A stretch of DNA of 64,000 nt from assembly GCA_020631935.1 (NCBI GenBank), contig JACKGP010000004.1:23236-87235 (forward strand), read 5' to 3'. The stretch's first letter is position 1, and each line of letters starts with the position of its first letter. Source of the stretch: Candidatus Nomurabacteria bacterium (GTDB lineage Bacteria > Patescibacteriota > Saccharimonadia > Saccharimonadales > Saccharimonadaceae). Positions 25,725 to 34,605 of the stretch are shown here, piece after piece. The notes under the pieces were generated by a model. The model did not search any database. It worked only from the letters and a program-made list of their open reading frames with translations, and was not told the DNA's origin. Made by a program: the position numbers and the translations under genes.

Positions 25725-26663
25725 ATGAAAAAATCATTACTTTCTGTAGTTGGAATTATTTCAGCTGCTGTTCTGCTTGCTAGCTCTGCTTTTGCAGCGG
25801 CTGCCGGTCAGATCGAAGGCGGTGACATTTACCGTGTTAAAAATGTATCGACCAACAGTGCATTCGTAGACCCTGCTACTGGTACCTGTGGCAACACATT
25901 CCAGTTCAAGGTTCGTATTCACAACCCAGGCCCAGACGCCCTAAACAATGTAAAAGTTGTTGCGACTCTGCCTACAGCGAGCGCTACTAGCCACAGCTCA
26001 AAGGTTACAGTTTCTGCAAGCAATGCAAACCCATCTGCAACCACTGACACTGCTGGCATCACACTAGCAAAAGCTTCAAAACTTGCTTACGTTAGCGGCT
26101 CAACAGAGCTACTAGACGCAAACGGTTCAAAGCTGCAAACTCTTGGCAACACTATAACTACTACTGGTGTAAACATCGGTACAGTTGGTGTTTCTACTCA
26201 GCAAAAGCGTTTCGTACAGTTCAGTGTTAAGACTGAATGTTCGACTCCTGCGCCTCAACCAAAGATGATCGAGGTTTGTGATCTAGCTTCAAAGAAAGTC
26301 ATCAAGATTGATGAAAAGAACTTTGACTCTAAGAAGCACTCTAAGAACCTAAACGACTGCTTGGTAGTAACTATACCTGAGAACATCGAGGTTTGTGATC
26401 TAGAATCAAAAGAAGTCATTACCATAGACATGAACGACTTTGACTCTAGCAAGCACTCTAAAGACCTAGCCAGCTGTGAAGCTGCGCCAGTAAAGCCTGA
26501 AGAGCCAAAGAAACCACAGCCAGAAGCTCCTGCTGAAAAACCAGCCGAAGTTCCTGCAGAGCTGCCAAAAACTGGTGGTCTAGATAGCCTAGTTGCAATC
26601 GTTGCTTCAGCTCTAGCCGCTGGTAGCGTGTACGCTGTACGCGGCCGAAACCTACTTGGCTAA
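25725..26663 (+). CDS. LPKTG-anchored surface protein with Cys-bracketed repeats
   Basis: This 312-aa protein has a Sec signal peptide (residues 1-25, ending SAFA), a DUF11-like domain (about 35-175; FKVRIHNPGPDALNNVKVVATLP), two near-identical 31-residue modules (IEVCDLASKKVIKIDEKNF and IEVCDLESKEVITIDMNDF, each closed by Cys), a Pro/Glu/Lys-rich wall-spanning linker and a C-terminal sorting signal: LPKTG, hydrophobic helix, then RGRNLLG. A sortase should couple it to the wall or to pilus-like fibres; no sortase gene is in the window. AAAGGAGA lies 5 nt before the ATG. A strong terminator follows. With the next gene it forms a two-gene surface locus. Confidence 0.8.
   Translation: MKKSLLSVVGIISAAVLLASSAFAAAAGQIEGGDIYRVKNVSTNSAFVDPATGTCGNTFQFKVRIHNPGPDALNNVKVVATLPTASATSHSSKVTVSASNANPSATTDTAGITLAKASKLAYVSGSTELLDANGSKLQTLGNTITTTGVNIGTVGVSTQQKRFVQFSVKTECSTPAPQPKMIEVCDLASKKVIKIDEKNFDSKKHSKNLNDCLVVTIPENIEVCDLESKEVITIDMNDFDSSKHSKDLASCEAAPVKPEEPKKPQPEAPAEKPAEVPAELPKTGGLDSLVAIVASALAAGSVYAVRGRNLLG
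26268..26477 (+). repeat. Two copies of a 31-residue Cys-bracketed module
   Basis: Copies at 26268-26360 and 26385-26477 encode EVCDLxSKxVIxID...FDSxKHSKxLxxC. The pair of cysteines in each copy could form a disulfide loop. The DNA copies are similar enough to suggest recent duplication. Confidence 0.75.
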
Positions 26664-26711
26664 ATAGAGACTGACCGCTCCCCTCTTCGAGTCGACAGTC
26701 TCGCACAAAGT

Positions 26712-26741
26712 AAAAAGCCCTATAGAAATATAGGGCTTTTT
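26712..26741 (+). terminator. Terminator after the first LPKTG gene
   Basis: AAAAAGCCCTATA and TATAGGGCTTTTT form a perfect 13-bp stem with a GAAA loop and flanking A/T runs, so it may work in both directions. Confidence 0.9.
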
Positions 26742-26801
26742 GTGTGGTGAAAATATTTAGCAATCGTGCTTGCGACTTGTTGTAAATAATGGTGTAGCAC
26801 G

Positions 26802-26830
26802 TTGACTAATCTATAAATTTGTGATAGATT
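26802..26830 (+). promoter_or_regulatory. Promoter of the second LPKTG gene
   Basis: TTGACT (26802-26807), 17-nt spacer, TAGATT (26825-26830). The spacer and -10 include AATCTAT/ATAGATT, a 7-bp inverted repeat that could be an operator. The leader would be about 95 nt and ends with AGGAGG. Confidence 0.5.
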
Positions 26831-26932
26831 GGGTGTATAGTCCCTTAATTGGGTGAGGCACCTTTGGAATGGAGTTCAACTGTGCGTAAGATACATTAAA
26901 TGTAATTACAAACCTAGCGAGGAGGTTCAGTA

Positions 26933-28861
26933 ATGAAGGGAAAACTAATAGGCTTTGCGATAGCTTTACTATCTGTAGCCACAATTGGTATTGTCCAGCT
27001 ACAGGCTGAGGCAGTAGACAACACACGTGATTGCGATAAATATGCCGTAATTTACTGCGGTACGATGAGCCCAGAGGAAGCTCGAAATAAGTATAGCCAA
27101 GGCTCTAAAATATTTGGCGCCATGGGAATAAGCAAGGCTGCCATATCTGGAGATATTAAGCATGGTATAGTTCACCGTGACGGTCGCATAACAGTAAACG
27201 GAAAAACTGTTGCGACTGGAGCTAAAACCGCTATTCGCAACATGAGCGGCGGAAACAAGATTGCTGGCACAAATGCCGCAATTTATCCAACTAGCCGCAT
27301 GGCCGACGACCAGACCGCAATGGTTAAGTTTGATAAAAATGGTAAATTCCTATTTGCGATTATCAAGCCCTGCGGTAATCCAGTAAATGCTACCCCGGTA
27401 AAGCCGCCCAAGCCAGAACCAAAACCAGTGGCAAAATGTATCGACTTGAGCGTTGAGAAGTTAAGTAACACTAGGTTTAAATTCAGCGCAAAGGCAGAGG
27501 TTAAAAACGGTGCCAAGATAAACAGCTATGTATTTGGATTTAGAGATGAAGCTGGAAATATAACCAACAAAACTGTCAAAACAGGCAAGGAAACTGCTAG
27601 CTATACATACAGCCAGACTAAACCTGGCAATTACAGTGCCCGAGTGACAGCTCAGACATCTTTGGGTAATCGTACAAATGATGCCTGTACAGCACAGTTC
27701 TCTGTTCCAAAGCCTGAAGAAAAAACTCCTAGTGTAAAGGTTGAAAAGCTAGTCAACAACAAAGAGCGCGATACTGTAAAGGTTGGCGAAAACTTTACTT
27801 ACCAAATCAAAGTTACAAACACTGGTGAGGTTGATCTAAAAGACGTAACTGTTACCGATATCCCGAAAGATAACAATATAATCTTGGTATCTGCAAATGT
27901 TGGCACAATTGCGCACAATATGTGGACATATAAAATACCGCAGCTAAAGATTGGTGAGAGTCAGTCATTTACACTAACTGCAAAAATCCTTAAATACAAA
28001 GCTGGCGATATGGTGAATAACGTATGTGTGGACACACCTGACATACCTGGTGATCCAGATGATTGCGATGATGTGCCAATTGACACCCCGAAGCCAGAGG
28101 AGCCGCCAAAAAAGCCAGGAATTGATGTTGAAAAGCTAGTCAATGACAAAGAGCGCGATACCGTAAAAGTGGGTGAAAACTTTACCTACCAGATCAAGGT
28201 CACAAATACTGGTGAGATTGATCTAAAAGACGCGGTAATCACCGACACTCCAAAAGATAGCAATATCGTGCTTGTTTCAGCTGAGGCTGGCACTATCACC
28301 GACAATGTCTGGACTCACAAAATTGCCGAGCTAAAAGTCGGTGAAAGTGAAACATTTACACTAACAGCCAAGATCCTAGAGTACAAAGCTGGCGACATGG
28401 TAAATAAGGTCTGTGTAGATACGCCAGAGGTACCGGGCAATCCTGATGATTGCGATGAAGTACCAGTCGATACTCCAAAGCCGGGCGATGTCGAGGTATG
28501 CGACCCTAATACCGGAAATATCATCACCGTTCCAAAGGAAGATGAAAGCAAATACGCACCGATTGACAGCGAAGAGTGTAAAGAGATAAAAGTTTGTGTT
28601 GTAGCAGATAAAACTATCAAGGTCATCAAGAAGGCTGAATTCGATGCAGATATCCACTCAACCAATCTTGCAGACTGTGAAACAAAGCCAGTAGTGCCAG
28701 TAAAACCTGAGCCAACTCCACCTACTCCTGCTAAGCCAGAGCCAGAAGCACCCGCCGAACTACCAAAGACTGGTGTAGCAGATGCAGTGATGCAACTCGC
28801 TGGCGCAGTATCGCTAGCTGGAGCAACAGCTTACTACCTAGGTAGCCGCAGATTATTCTAG
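26933..28861 (+). CDS. LPKTG-anchored adhesin-like protein with PKD and two DUF11 repeats
   Basis: This 642-aa protein has a signal peptide (residues 1-29), an N-terminal domain (about 30-150) with MSPEEARNKYSQGS, a PKD-like domain (about 165-262), two DUF11 repeats of about 120 residues (roughly 266-385 and 395-515) that are nearly identical at several stretches, two Cys-bracketed modules like those of the preceding gene, a Pro-rich linker and the sorting signal LPKTG plus hydrophobic helix plus GSRRLF. It is probably a long stalk-like wall protein for contact with surfaces or the host cell. AGGAGG lies 8 nt before the ATG. The repeats suggest growth by duplication. Terminator at 28891. Confidence 0.82.
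   Translation: MKGKLIGFAIALLSVATIGIVQLQAEAVDNTRDCDKYAVIYCGTMSPEEARNKYSQGSKIFGAMGISKAAISGDIKHGIVHRDGRITVNGKTVATGAKTAIRNMSGGNKIAGTNAAIYPTSRMADDQTAMVKFDKNGKFLFAIIKPCGNPVNATPVKPPKPEPKPVAKCIDLSVEKLSNTRFKFSAKAEVKNGAKINSYVFGFRDEAGNITNKTVKTGKETASYTYSQTKPGNYSARVTAQTSLGNRTNDACTAQFSVPKPEEKTPSVKVEKLVNNKERDTVKVGENFTYQIKVTNTGEVDLKDVTVTDIPKDNNIILVSANVGTIAHNMWTYKIPQLKIGESQSFTLTAKILKYKAGDMVNNVCVDTPDIPGDPDDCDDVPIDTPKPEEPPKKPGIDVEKLVNDKERDTVKVGENFTYQIKVTNTGEIDLKDAVITDTPKDSNIVLVSAEAGTITDNVWTHKIAELKVGESETFTLTAKILEYKAGDMVNKVCVDTPEVPGNPDDCDEVPVDTPKPGDVEVCDPNTGNIITVPKEDESKYAPIDSEECKEIKVCVVADKTIKVIKKAEFDADIHSTNLADCETKPVVPVKPEPTPPTPAKPEPEAPAELPKTGVADAVMQLAGAVSLAGATAYYLGSRRLF
28490..28678 (+). repeat. Two further Cys-bracketed modules
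   Basis: Copies at 28490-28579 (VEVCDPNTGNIITVPKEDES...C) and 28586-28678 (IKVCVVADKTIKVIKKAEFD...C) share the spacing and C-terminal Cys of the two modules in the upstream surface gene, but are more diverged. Confidence 0.65.
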
Positions 28862-28890
28862 TATACTGCCTTTGAGCTATCGGCAATAAG

Positions 28891-28920
28891 CCTCTCGTAG
28901 ATTATTTGCGAGAGGTTTTT
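28891..28920 (+). terminator. Terminator after the second LPKTG gene
   Basis: CCTCTCG and CGAGAGG form a 7-bp stem with an 11-nt loop and a T5 tail. The stem overlaps the last codons of the histidine kinase gene on the other strand. Confidence 0.8.
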
Positions 28921-31082
28921 ACTTTGTCGTCTGCTGGCATAGGTAGCCAGAACCCAAACGTACTGCCCTTTCCTTCTGTGCTTTCAAATATTACACCGCC
29001 GTTATGTGACGCAATGACCTTTTTGGCCAAGAATAGCCCCACTCCAGTGCCGTCTGGGCGTCGTATGCGGGCATTTGAGGCTCTGTAGAACTTCTTAAAC
29101 AATTCGGCCTGCTCCTTCTTTGGTACACCTATCCCTTCGTCTTTCACTCTGAACTCTATTCGGTCACCGCGTGTAGCTAGAGTGACCGTAACTTTCTTTT
29201 CGGATGGTGAATAGTAAAGTGCGTTGTCTATAAAATTCATTATCACCTGGCGCATCTTTGTTTGGTCTAGTTCTACGACTAGCTTCTTTAGCTTGGTTGA
29301 TAGCTGCAACTCTAGCCCTCTACTCTGAGCTGTCAGCACAAGACTGTTGACCTCTTCATCTACGATTTTAACCAGGTCTAATGGTTCTTTCTCTAGCATA
29401 AATTTACCGGTCTGAATACGCGAAACATTTAGAAAGTCATGGATCAGGCCTACCATGCGCTCACTGCTTATAAACGCCTCTTCAAGGAGCTTGGTAGTTT
29501 GGGGGTTTACCTTGCCAGTATCGCCCTCTAGAACCATGCTAATATAGCCCTTTATGCTAGTTAGCGGTGTGCGCAACTGGTGGCTCGCCATACTAATAAA
29601 CTCGTCTTTTGTAGCATCTAGTTTCTTTAGTCGCTCGTTTGACGTACGCAACTCTGCAGTAGCGGCGTCAATTCGCTGCTCTAGGTGTGCATTCACATCT
29701 TTCACTTCCTGAACAGACAACGCATTCTGTATTGCAATCACTAGACCGTCGGCGATTGTTTTTAGGACCCGAACATCACGATCTGTATAGCCTGAGCTTC
29801 TTTGCTCGCCCAGCCCCAAGTAGCCAATCACTTTACCCTTTCGCGTCAAAGCCATCAAGATAGCAGTCTTATGACTATTTAGTATCCTGCGCACTTGGTG
29901 ACGTTCTGGCAAGAGTTCGGCCACTATTACATCACCATCCCTCTCTAGGACATATCGGTTCAAATACTCAACATCTTTCGTTGGTAGTGCAGAGTATCGC
30001 TTTGTGCCTGCCATCACTTTGTGCGTGTGATTGTATCGAACGTAAAGAAATGCATGCTCAGCTTTCATAGTAGACCCTATCTCGGTTGACGCTCGGACTA
30101 GCAGATTTCGCAGATCTAGAGTCGATGCTAAAGTTTCATTTAGTCTAGCGATAAAATCATCTGAATCATAGCGGTCTCTGAAAAAAATACTGTCTGTTAC
30201 TCTGTCAAAGAACCTTTTGATCGGCTGAAATATAAAAGCTAGAATCAGAGCCATTGCTATATTAACTGGACTGAAACTTATTCCTGTTGTAGTATTTCCC
30301 TGGAAGAACACCACAGATGCAAGATAGGCACTAGCGAAGTATATAGCCGCCAAAGCGCCGAGAGACAATATGTATGCTAGAGTCCTTACGGCAGCAGCGC
30401 GGACATCAAAAAGCTTATGCTTTACTATTGCATAGGTAATTACTAGCGCTGTCACAAAGAAGGTGATGGGCAGCAAGAACTGCGCCAGCAAAATATCTAC
30501 CGGAAATATAAAGTAGAACAATCCGTTAACAGCTAACGGAAAACAAAACCCAATAATTAAAAGTTGTTGGGCTCGTCGTTCACCGCCAAATGAGTGATCC
30601 ATTAGGTTTCTTATTAGAGTTGCTATGGCCAACGCGCTATAAATCATAGAATAATAACCCTGCATCTCATAGATATACGTAGTCTCGATATGCTGGTGAA
30701 TGCCTTCGTTGAATACACCTGTAATCATAAATGGAGAAAGTGATAGTAGCGCAAATATGACCGATGGCACAAACAATACACTTGCGAAAACATACAACCT
30801 GCGTGACATGTGGCTCAAATTCAAGCTGAACACCGTAGAAAAAACTACAAACATCGGCATAGCAAGACACGAAAATGCAACTGATAGGCGCAGTAAAGTT
30901 AGCGATAAGTCATCATCTACAAAAAAACTCAGCATCTGGGAGAATAGCCATGCTACTACAAGCAGCAGCATGACAAGGAAGAGTCGATAAACTAAAGATT
31001 CGCGTCGACGCACGTAAAGCAGATATATAATTGCACACATTCCAATAATTGCTGGTACGTATGCCATTAAAATAATGTCCAT
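28902..31082 (-). CDS. Membrane sensor histidine kinase (7TM-GAF-HisKA-HATPase)
   Basis: This 726-aa protein has seven or more N-terminal transmembrane helices (residues 1-225, histidine-kinase 7TM type) plus two more to about 290, a GAF-like domain (about 305-455), a coiled coil and the transmitter: H501 in SMASHQLRTPLTSIKGY, N box NFIDNALYYSP, and G boxes VKDEGIGVP and GTGVGLFLAKK. It should autophosphorylate and pass phosphate to a response regulator; the orphan regulator at 34606 is a candidate partner, though not adjacent. TATAAT lies 8 nt before the ATG. Its signal is unknown. Its last codons overlap the terminator of the surface gene. Confidence 0.92.
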   Translation of the reverse strand: MDIILMAYVPAIIGMCAIIYLLYVRRRESLVYRLFLVMLLLVVAWLFSQMLSFFVDDDLSLTLLRLSVAFSCLAMPMFVVFSTVFSLNLSHMSRRLYVFASVLFVPSVIFALLSLSPFMITGVFNEGIHQHIETTYIYEMQGYYSMIYSALAIATLIRNLMDHSFGGERRAQQLLIIGFCFPLAVNGLFYFIFPVDILLAQFLLPITFFVTALVITYAIVKHKLFDVRAAAVRTLAYILSLGALAAIYFASAYLASVVFFQGNTTTGISFSPVNIAMALILAFIFQPIKRFFDRVTDSIFFRDRYDSDDFIARLNETLASTLDLRNLLVRASTEIGSTMKAEHAFLYVRYNHTHKVMAGTKRYSALPTKDVEYLNRYVLERDGDVIVAELLPERHQVRRILNSHKTAILMALTRKGKVIGYLGLGEQRSSGYTDRDVRVLKTIADGLVIAIQNALSVQEVKDVNAHLEQRIDAATAELRTSNERLKKLDATKDEFISMASHQLRTPLTSIKGYISMVLEGDTGKVNPQTTKLLEEAFISSERMVGLIHDFLNVSRIQTGKFMLEKEPLDLVKIVDEEVNSLVLTAQSRGLELQLSTKLKKLVVELDQTKMRQVIMNFIDNALYYSPSEKKVTVTLATRGDRIEFRVKDEGIGVPKKEQAELFKKFYRASNARIRRPDGTGVGLFLAKKVIASHNGGVIFESTEGKGSTFGFWLPMPADDKVKTSRK

Positions 31083-31156
31083 GTACTTACATTATACACG
31101 CACGGTACTTACGCTTGTAAAAATATACTAAATATGTTAAAAATAAACACAGCATC

Positions 31157-32059
31157 ATGTCCAATTTAGAATTTACCAAACCAGATGAGGCCTTAAGGCG
31201 CCGCCTTGAGTTCTTAAACCAAGACTTTATACCCTACGCCGACACAATGCCGGGAACGCTAATTGCATGGTGGAATCTATACAATGATTTAGAGTATGCG
31301 CCAATAGGAAGTAGTGGTATCGTCATAAGATCATCATACCTTCAATCAGGCAATAGAGTAGTCTATACGTATCTAGGTGATCCAGGCCAAGCTAGTCAGG
31401 ACATACAGTCGATATTTGAATACGAGCAATCAATAAATCAAGAACGTGTGGTTTACTCCGTACCGAAGTACTCTATCGAACAAATTAGAAACGACTTCGA
31501 TTGCGAAAACGATGTAGACATTTCTGAATACGTCATAGATATACCACTGTTCTCAGAGCTAGCGTCCAAGGACTACAAAAAAATACGTCGGAAGATTAAT
31601 AAAATACGCCTAGAGTACCCCAGCTTATATACCAAAGATCTAGTATCGATTAGTCATACGGAGAGAGAAGAGATTTCCAACTTCATAAAAAAAATTCCCG
31701 TCGAGAACGATATAGATGATGATGAAAACCGAGTCATGCTAGAGTCTCTCGACAAATTAGATATGTACGACCTGAAGGTGTCGTGTATCTATAACGATGA
31801 TGAGATAGTCGCCGTATGCATGTATAAAAACGCCCCTCATGGACACGTAAATATAAATCACATACGCGCCGACCACAAGTATCCACACTCCTTCTTATAT
31901 GCGCTGCACGAACTTGCAATAAAGCTAGGAAAGGAAGGATTCTCACATATGAACATAGAGCAGGATTTGGGTCTAGAGGGATTAAGAACCTTTAAGTCAA
32001 GGCTACACCCCTCTATGATGCTAGAGAAGTATACAGTCAGACCTAGGAAAGATCCTTAA
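31157..32059 (+). CDS. DUF2156/acyl-transferase-like protein (GNAT fold)
   Basis: This 300-aa soluble protein resembles the C-terminal domain of phosphatidylglycerol lysyltransferases (DUF2156), a pair of GNAT folds: the basic helix SKDYKKIRRKINKIRLEYP and the later HVNINHIRADHKYPHSFLYALHELAIKLG fit this. It lacks the membrane flippase part, so the substrate is open (aminoacyl transfer or other acylation). It overlaps the 3' end of the acetyltransferase-like gene at 32043 by 17 nt in convergent orientation. Recognition is moderate. Confidence 0.5.
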   Translation: MSNLEFTKPDEALRRRLEFLNQDFIPYADTMPGTLIAWWNLYNDLEYAPIGSSGIVIRSSYLQSGNRVVYTYLGDPGQASQDIQSIFEYEQSINQERVVYSVPKYSIEQIRNDFDCENDVDISEYVIDIPLFSELASKDYKKIRRKINKIRLEYPSLYTKDLVSISHTEREEISNFIKKIPVENDIDDDENRVMLESLDKLDMYDLKVSCIYNDDEIVAVCMYKNAPHGHVNINHIRADHKYPHSFLYALHELAIKLGKEGFSHMNIEQDLGLEGLRTFKSRLHPSMMLEKYTVRPRKDP

Positions 32060-33188
32060 CCCTGTATTTATACTCTGCAAAGTTTTTAAAAGCACCATAT
32101 TGATCAGTGTGGGCACCCCCAAAACTAAATACCCCGTTTTTTTCTATCACATCTGTGACTATCTTTGGTATATAAGTTTCGGAAACATTAGTACATTGAA
32201 ATACTATCTGCATACCATCTCTGTCTGAGCGCTCGTACACATCCTCTATCTTTTTTATGATTGAATCTACGTATCCGCCGCCTTGTTGCGCACGGCTTGA
32301 CTCTACTACTATACCAGGGAAATAAGCCAAATCGACTTCTTTGTCCTTTTCACGCACCCTGTCTTCATAGTACGCAGCGTCTAGCCAAACACACTTTTCC
32401 ATATTGTATACAAGGTATCCCAATGCAACAACACTGCCGTCTTCAAAACAAGCAATATTTAACGCACTATCGTCAAGTAGCATGCGCTCAAGTTCTTCTC
32501 TGGGCTGAATTTGTAGCGATGGATGGTCCTCCACTAGATGCTCAAACTGCTGACTGTAAATGCCCCAAATTTCATCAAGTATTTCAGGCGACCTACTGAG
32601 ACAATGCGGACTCAGTACAGCGACTCCGTTTTCTGGAAGCTCAGGACTCTCTAGCGACTTAATGGCATCGATAATGGACATTCTTACACCCCCCCTAGTT
32701 GCCTCTGGTGAGCGCTCCGCAATGGCAGTAAAGTGTTTTACGCTCGGTAATCCATATTCGCGCCCATATGCTTCAGTAACAGGCGTACAGTCTGCGCCAT
32801 ATCGAGAGGTCAGACCGCCAACCAGATCGTCGCTACCAGCCATATAATCATACACAACTAAAGCCCCTCTGCTAGATAACTCCTCTAGGTAACCCTGAAG
32901 TTGGCTTACGTCAATATCATCAGAATCAGGTAGCGACATGTAGTAGACTTCTCGGTCTGGAAAATGAGTCTCAAAGAACTCTTTTCTGTAGTCCTGATGA
33001 TACTCAATAGGTATCGCCACGAGCCATTCCGCACCCTCTATTCTTGTGAGCATAGATCTACTATCATGCAATGCTGCTTCGTATGACTCTTCGATAAGCC
33101 CCTCTAGTTGGGGGCCGCTTGCACATCTCTTCACAAGATCTTCGTAGGCCTTAAAACCCATGCCCCTACTACTATGCTCTATACTCAT
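32043..33188 (-). CDS. GNAT-like protein linked to arginine decarboxylase
   Basis: This 381-aa soluble protein is not firmly recognised. The C-terminal half (about 220-340; LNIACFEDGSVVALGYLVYNMEKCVWLDAAYY, then a Gly-rich AQQGGGYVDSIIKKI resembling an acyl-CoA loop) looks like a GNAT acetyltransferase fold; the N-terminal half has no assignment. It starts 6 nt after the stop of the pyruvoyl-dependent arginine decarboxylase gene, so the two are coupled. By context it may acylate agmatine or another polyamine-related product. That link is inference only. Confidence 0.5.
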   Translation of the reverse strand: MSIEHSSRGMGFKAYEDLVKRCASGPQLEGLIEESYEAALHDSRSMLTRIEGAEWLVAIPIEYHQDYRKEFFETHFPDREVYYMSLPDSDDIDVSQLQGYLEELSSRGALVVYDYMAGSDDLVGGLTSRYGADCTPVTEAYGREYGLPSVKHFTAIAERSPEATRGGVRMSIIDAIKSLESPELPENGVAVLSPHCLSRSPEILDEIWGIYSQQFEHLVEDHPSLQIQPREELERMLLDDSALNIACFEDGSVVALGYLVYNMEKCVWLDAAYYEDRVREKDKEVDLAYFPGIVVESSRAQQGGGYVDSIIKKIEDVYERSDRDGMQIVFQCTNVSETYIPKIVTDVIEKNGVFSFGGAHTDQYGAFKNFAEYKYRVKDLS

Positions 33189-33194
33189 GCCCCA

Positions 33195-33668
33195 CTACCA
33201 ACTCTCAGCTTTATAGACCGCAACGACCATGGCACACACAGGTTCGTCCATACAAATAGCACCGTTTAGCTCCATGTTTATCTCACCGAAACTGACACCT
33301 CGAGTCTTCATTAGAGCTTCAAGGCTAAGCTGGATATCACGAGCAACCTTATCGCGATTAGTTCCTTCGTGCTCTACAAAAAGACCCTTTCCCGACTCTT
33401 CTTCAATAACCCAGCCTACACCAGCCCAAGCCTCTACGCCTATCTCCGCAGTTCTATATTCTGCCATAACCACATATAACCTATCTCCCCACTCGCCATC
33501 AATCGGCATCTCGTGCTCTTTTGGGCGCAGTATGGTAGATCCGGGTGGAATAACCGAACTTAACTTTAGTAGATTATAATTAGCTATACCAGCATCATTC
33601 AGTGCGCTATCAAAGGCCGACAGCGTAGTTGGGCCATCGCCTGTTCCTTTTGTAAGATATATATTCAT
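33195..33668 (-). CDS. pdaD: Pyruvoyl-dependent arginine decarboxylase
   Basis: This 157-aa proenzyme should cleave itself between S37 and S38 in LLKLSSVIPPGS, creating a pyruvoyl group on the alpha chain; the archaeal enzyme cleaves at the same Ser-Ser. It would turn arginine into agmatine and CO2 without PLP. The rest of the fold is clear (LYVVMAEYRTAEIGVEAWAGVGWV, GLFVEHEG, CAMVVAVYKAE). Length fits the family. It leads a two-gene operon with the GNAT-like gene. Such a gene in a reduced genome suggests polyamine supply or acid resistance using host arginine; this is inferred. Confidence 0.85.
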   Translation of the reverse strand: MNIYLTKGTGDGPTTLSAFDSALNDAGIANYNLLKLSSVIPPGSTILRPKEHEMPIDGEWGDRLYVVMAEYRTAEIGVEAWAGVGWVIEEESGKGLFVEHEGTNRDKVARDIQLSLEALMKTRGVSFGEINMELNGAICMDEPVCAMVVAVYKAESW

Positions 33669-33713
33669 ATTAATAACTATCGTAGCAAATTACCATTTTC
33701 ATAACAAGGAAAG

Positions 33714-33740
33714 GCTCCCCTAGATGGCTTCTAGGGGAGC
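33714..33740 (-). terminator. Terminator overlapping the stop of the gene at 33731
   Basis: GCTCCCCTAG and CTAGGGGAGC form a perfect 10-bp stem with a 7-nt loop. On the minus strand the stem begins at the TAG stop codon and is followed by a T-rich CTTTCCTTGTT. Confidence 0.7.
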
Positions 33741-34237
33741 ATGGTGTCGACGACAGCCTTCAGTACTTTGCCTATTCCCCATCCACCATGGATGAGGGCA
33801 AACTCTACTGAGTAGGCCGCAGACAGCATCGCGAAGACAGCCCACTTGGCACGCACTGATACCTGCAAATACTTGTTGAGTTGGAGGCTTGCAATGACGC
33901 CGCCAACCAGCAAGGTTGCAAAAAAAGCGGCACCTATAGACGTAACTGACTTCTTGATGGAGTTTTCGCGTCTCTTAAGCTCCTTATTGGATCGCTCTAT
34001 CATAAGACGGCTCAAAAACCATCGTGCGAATGGGTGCGGACTTTGGCGCACAGCCTGGCTAATCAACCAAAGCTGAAGCGCCAAACTAACCACAAAAGCC
34101 GCCAGTGTGGCGATCGACTGACTCACTAGTGTCAGTGACCAAAACACAGGACCAAACAAAATGTCGTCGATAATAACTAACGTGATGATGAGAGTCGCCC
34201 ACCAAAACGCCGCTTGCAGTAGCTTCATTGCTTTCAC
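33731..34237 (-). CDS. Small multi-pass membrane protein, unknown
   Basis: This 168-aa protein has about four predicted transmembrane helices: two near the N-terminus (about 8-30 and 36-60), a basic amphipathic linker (SRLMIERSNKELKRRENSIKK), and two near the C-terminus (about 100-117 and 130-150). I do not recognise it. A strong Shine-Dalgarno (AGGAGGTG) precedes the ATG, which is unusual in this window, and its stop lies inside a strong terminator, so it is a stand-alone unit. Confidence 0.65.
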   Translation of the reverse strand: MKAMKLLQAAFWWATLIITLVIIDDILFGPVFWSLTLVSQSIATLAAFVVSLALQLWLISQAVRQSPHPFARWFLSRLMIERSNKELKRRENSIKKSVTSIGAAFFATLLVGGVIASLQLNKYLQVSVRAKWAVFAMLSAAYSVEFALIHGGWGIGKVLKAVVDTMLP

Positions 34238-34321
34238 CTCCTAGGGGTAATGTTTTGAGCCATGCAATATTTATATTATAGCATAGAATTATAATTTACA
34301 CAACTATATTAGAGGGTACGG

Positions 34322-34537
34322 CTATCTAGCAGACCCGCCAACCACTTGATCTAAGTCTACTTCCACCTGCAAATTTTGTATATCGTAAGTCGTCTTAGCT
34401 ACATATCCAAAACTCACAGCAGAAGCCGCTATAGCCACACCAGCTAGCATACCGCCGACTACACTACGGATTCTCAAGCTATCATTATTTTCATAATCTA
34501 AACTTTTCGAACCCAGAGTATCGTAAAAGCTATTCAT
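34322..34537 (-). CDS. Small single-pass membrane protein
   Basis: This 71-aa frame has one hydrophobic helix (VVGGMLAGVAIAASAVSFGYVA). A TATAAT-like box lies about 10 nt before the ATG, which fits the leaderless pattern. I do not recognise the protein. It is small and without a partner, so confidence is modest. Confidence 0.4.
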   Translation of the reverse strand: MNSFYDTLGSKSLDYENNDSLRIRSVVGGMLAGVAIAASAVSFGYVAKTTYDIQNLQVEVDLDQVVGGSAR

Positions 34538-34605
34538 AATGACTTATATTATACAAATTATACCTAGTTATGTCAATCATGTAATTGCTATGTTATAATT
34601 ACCCC

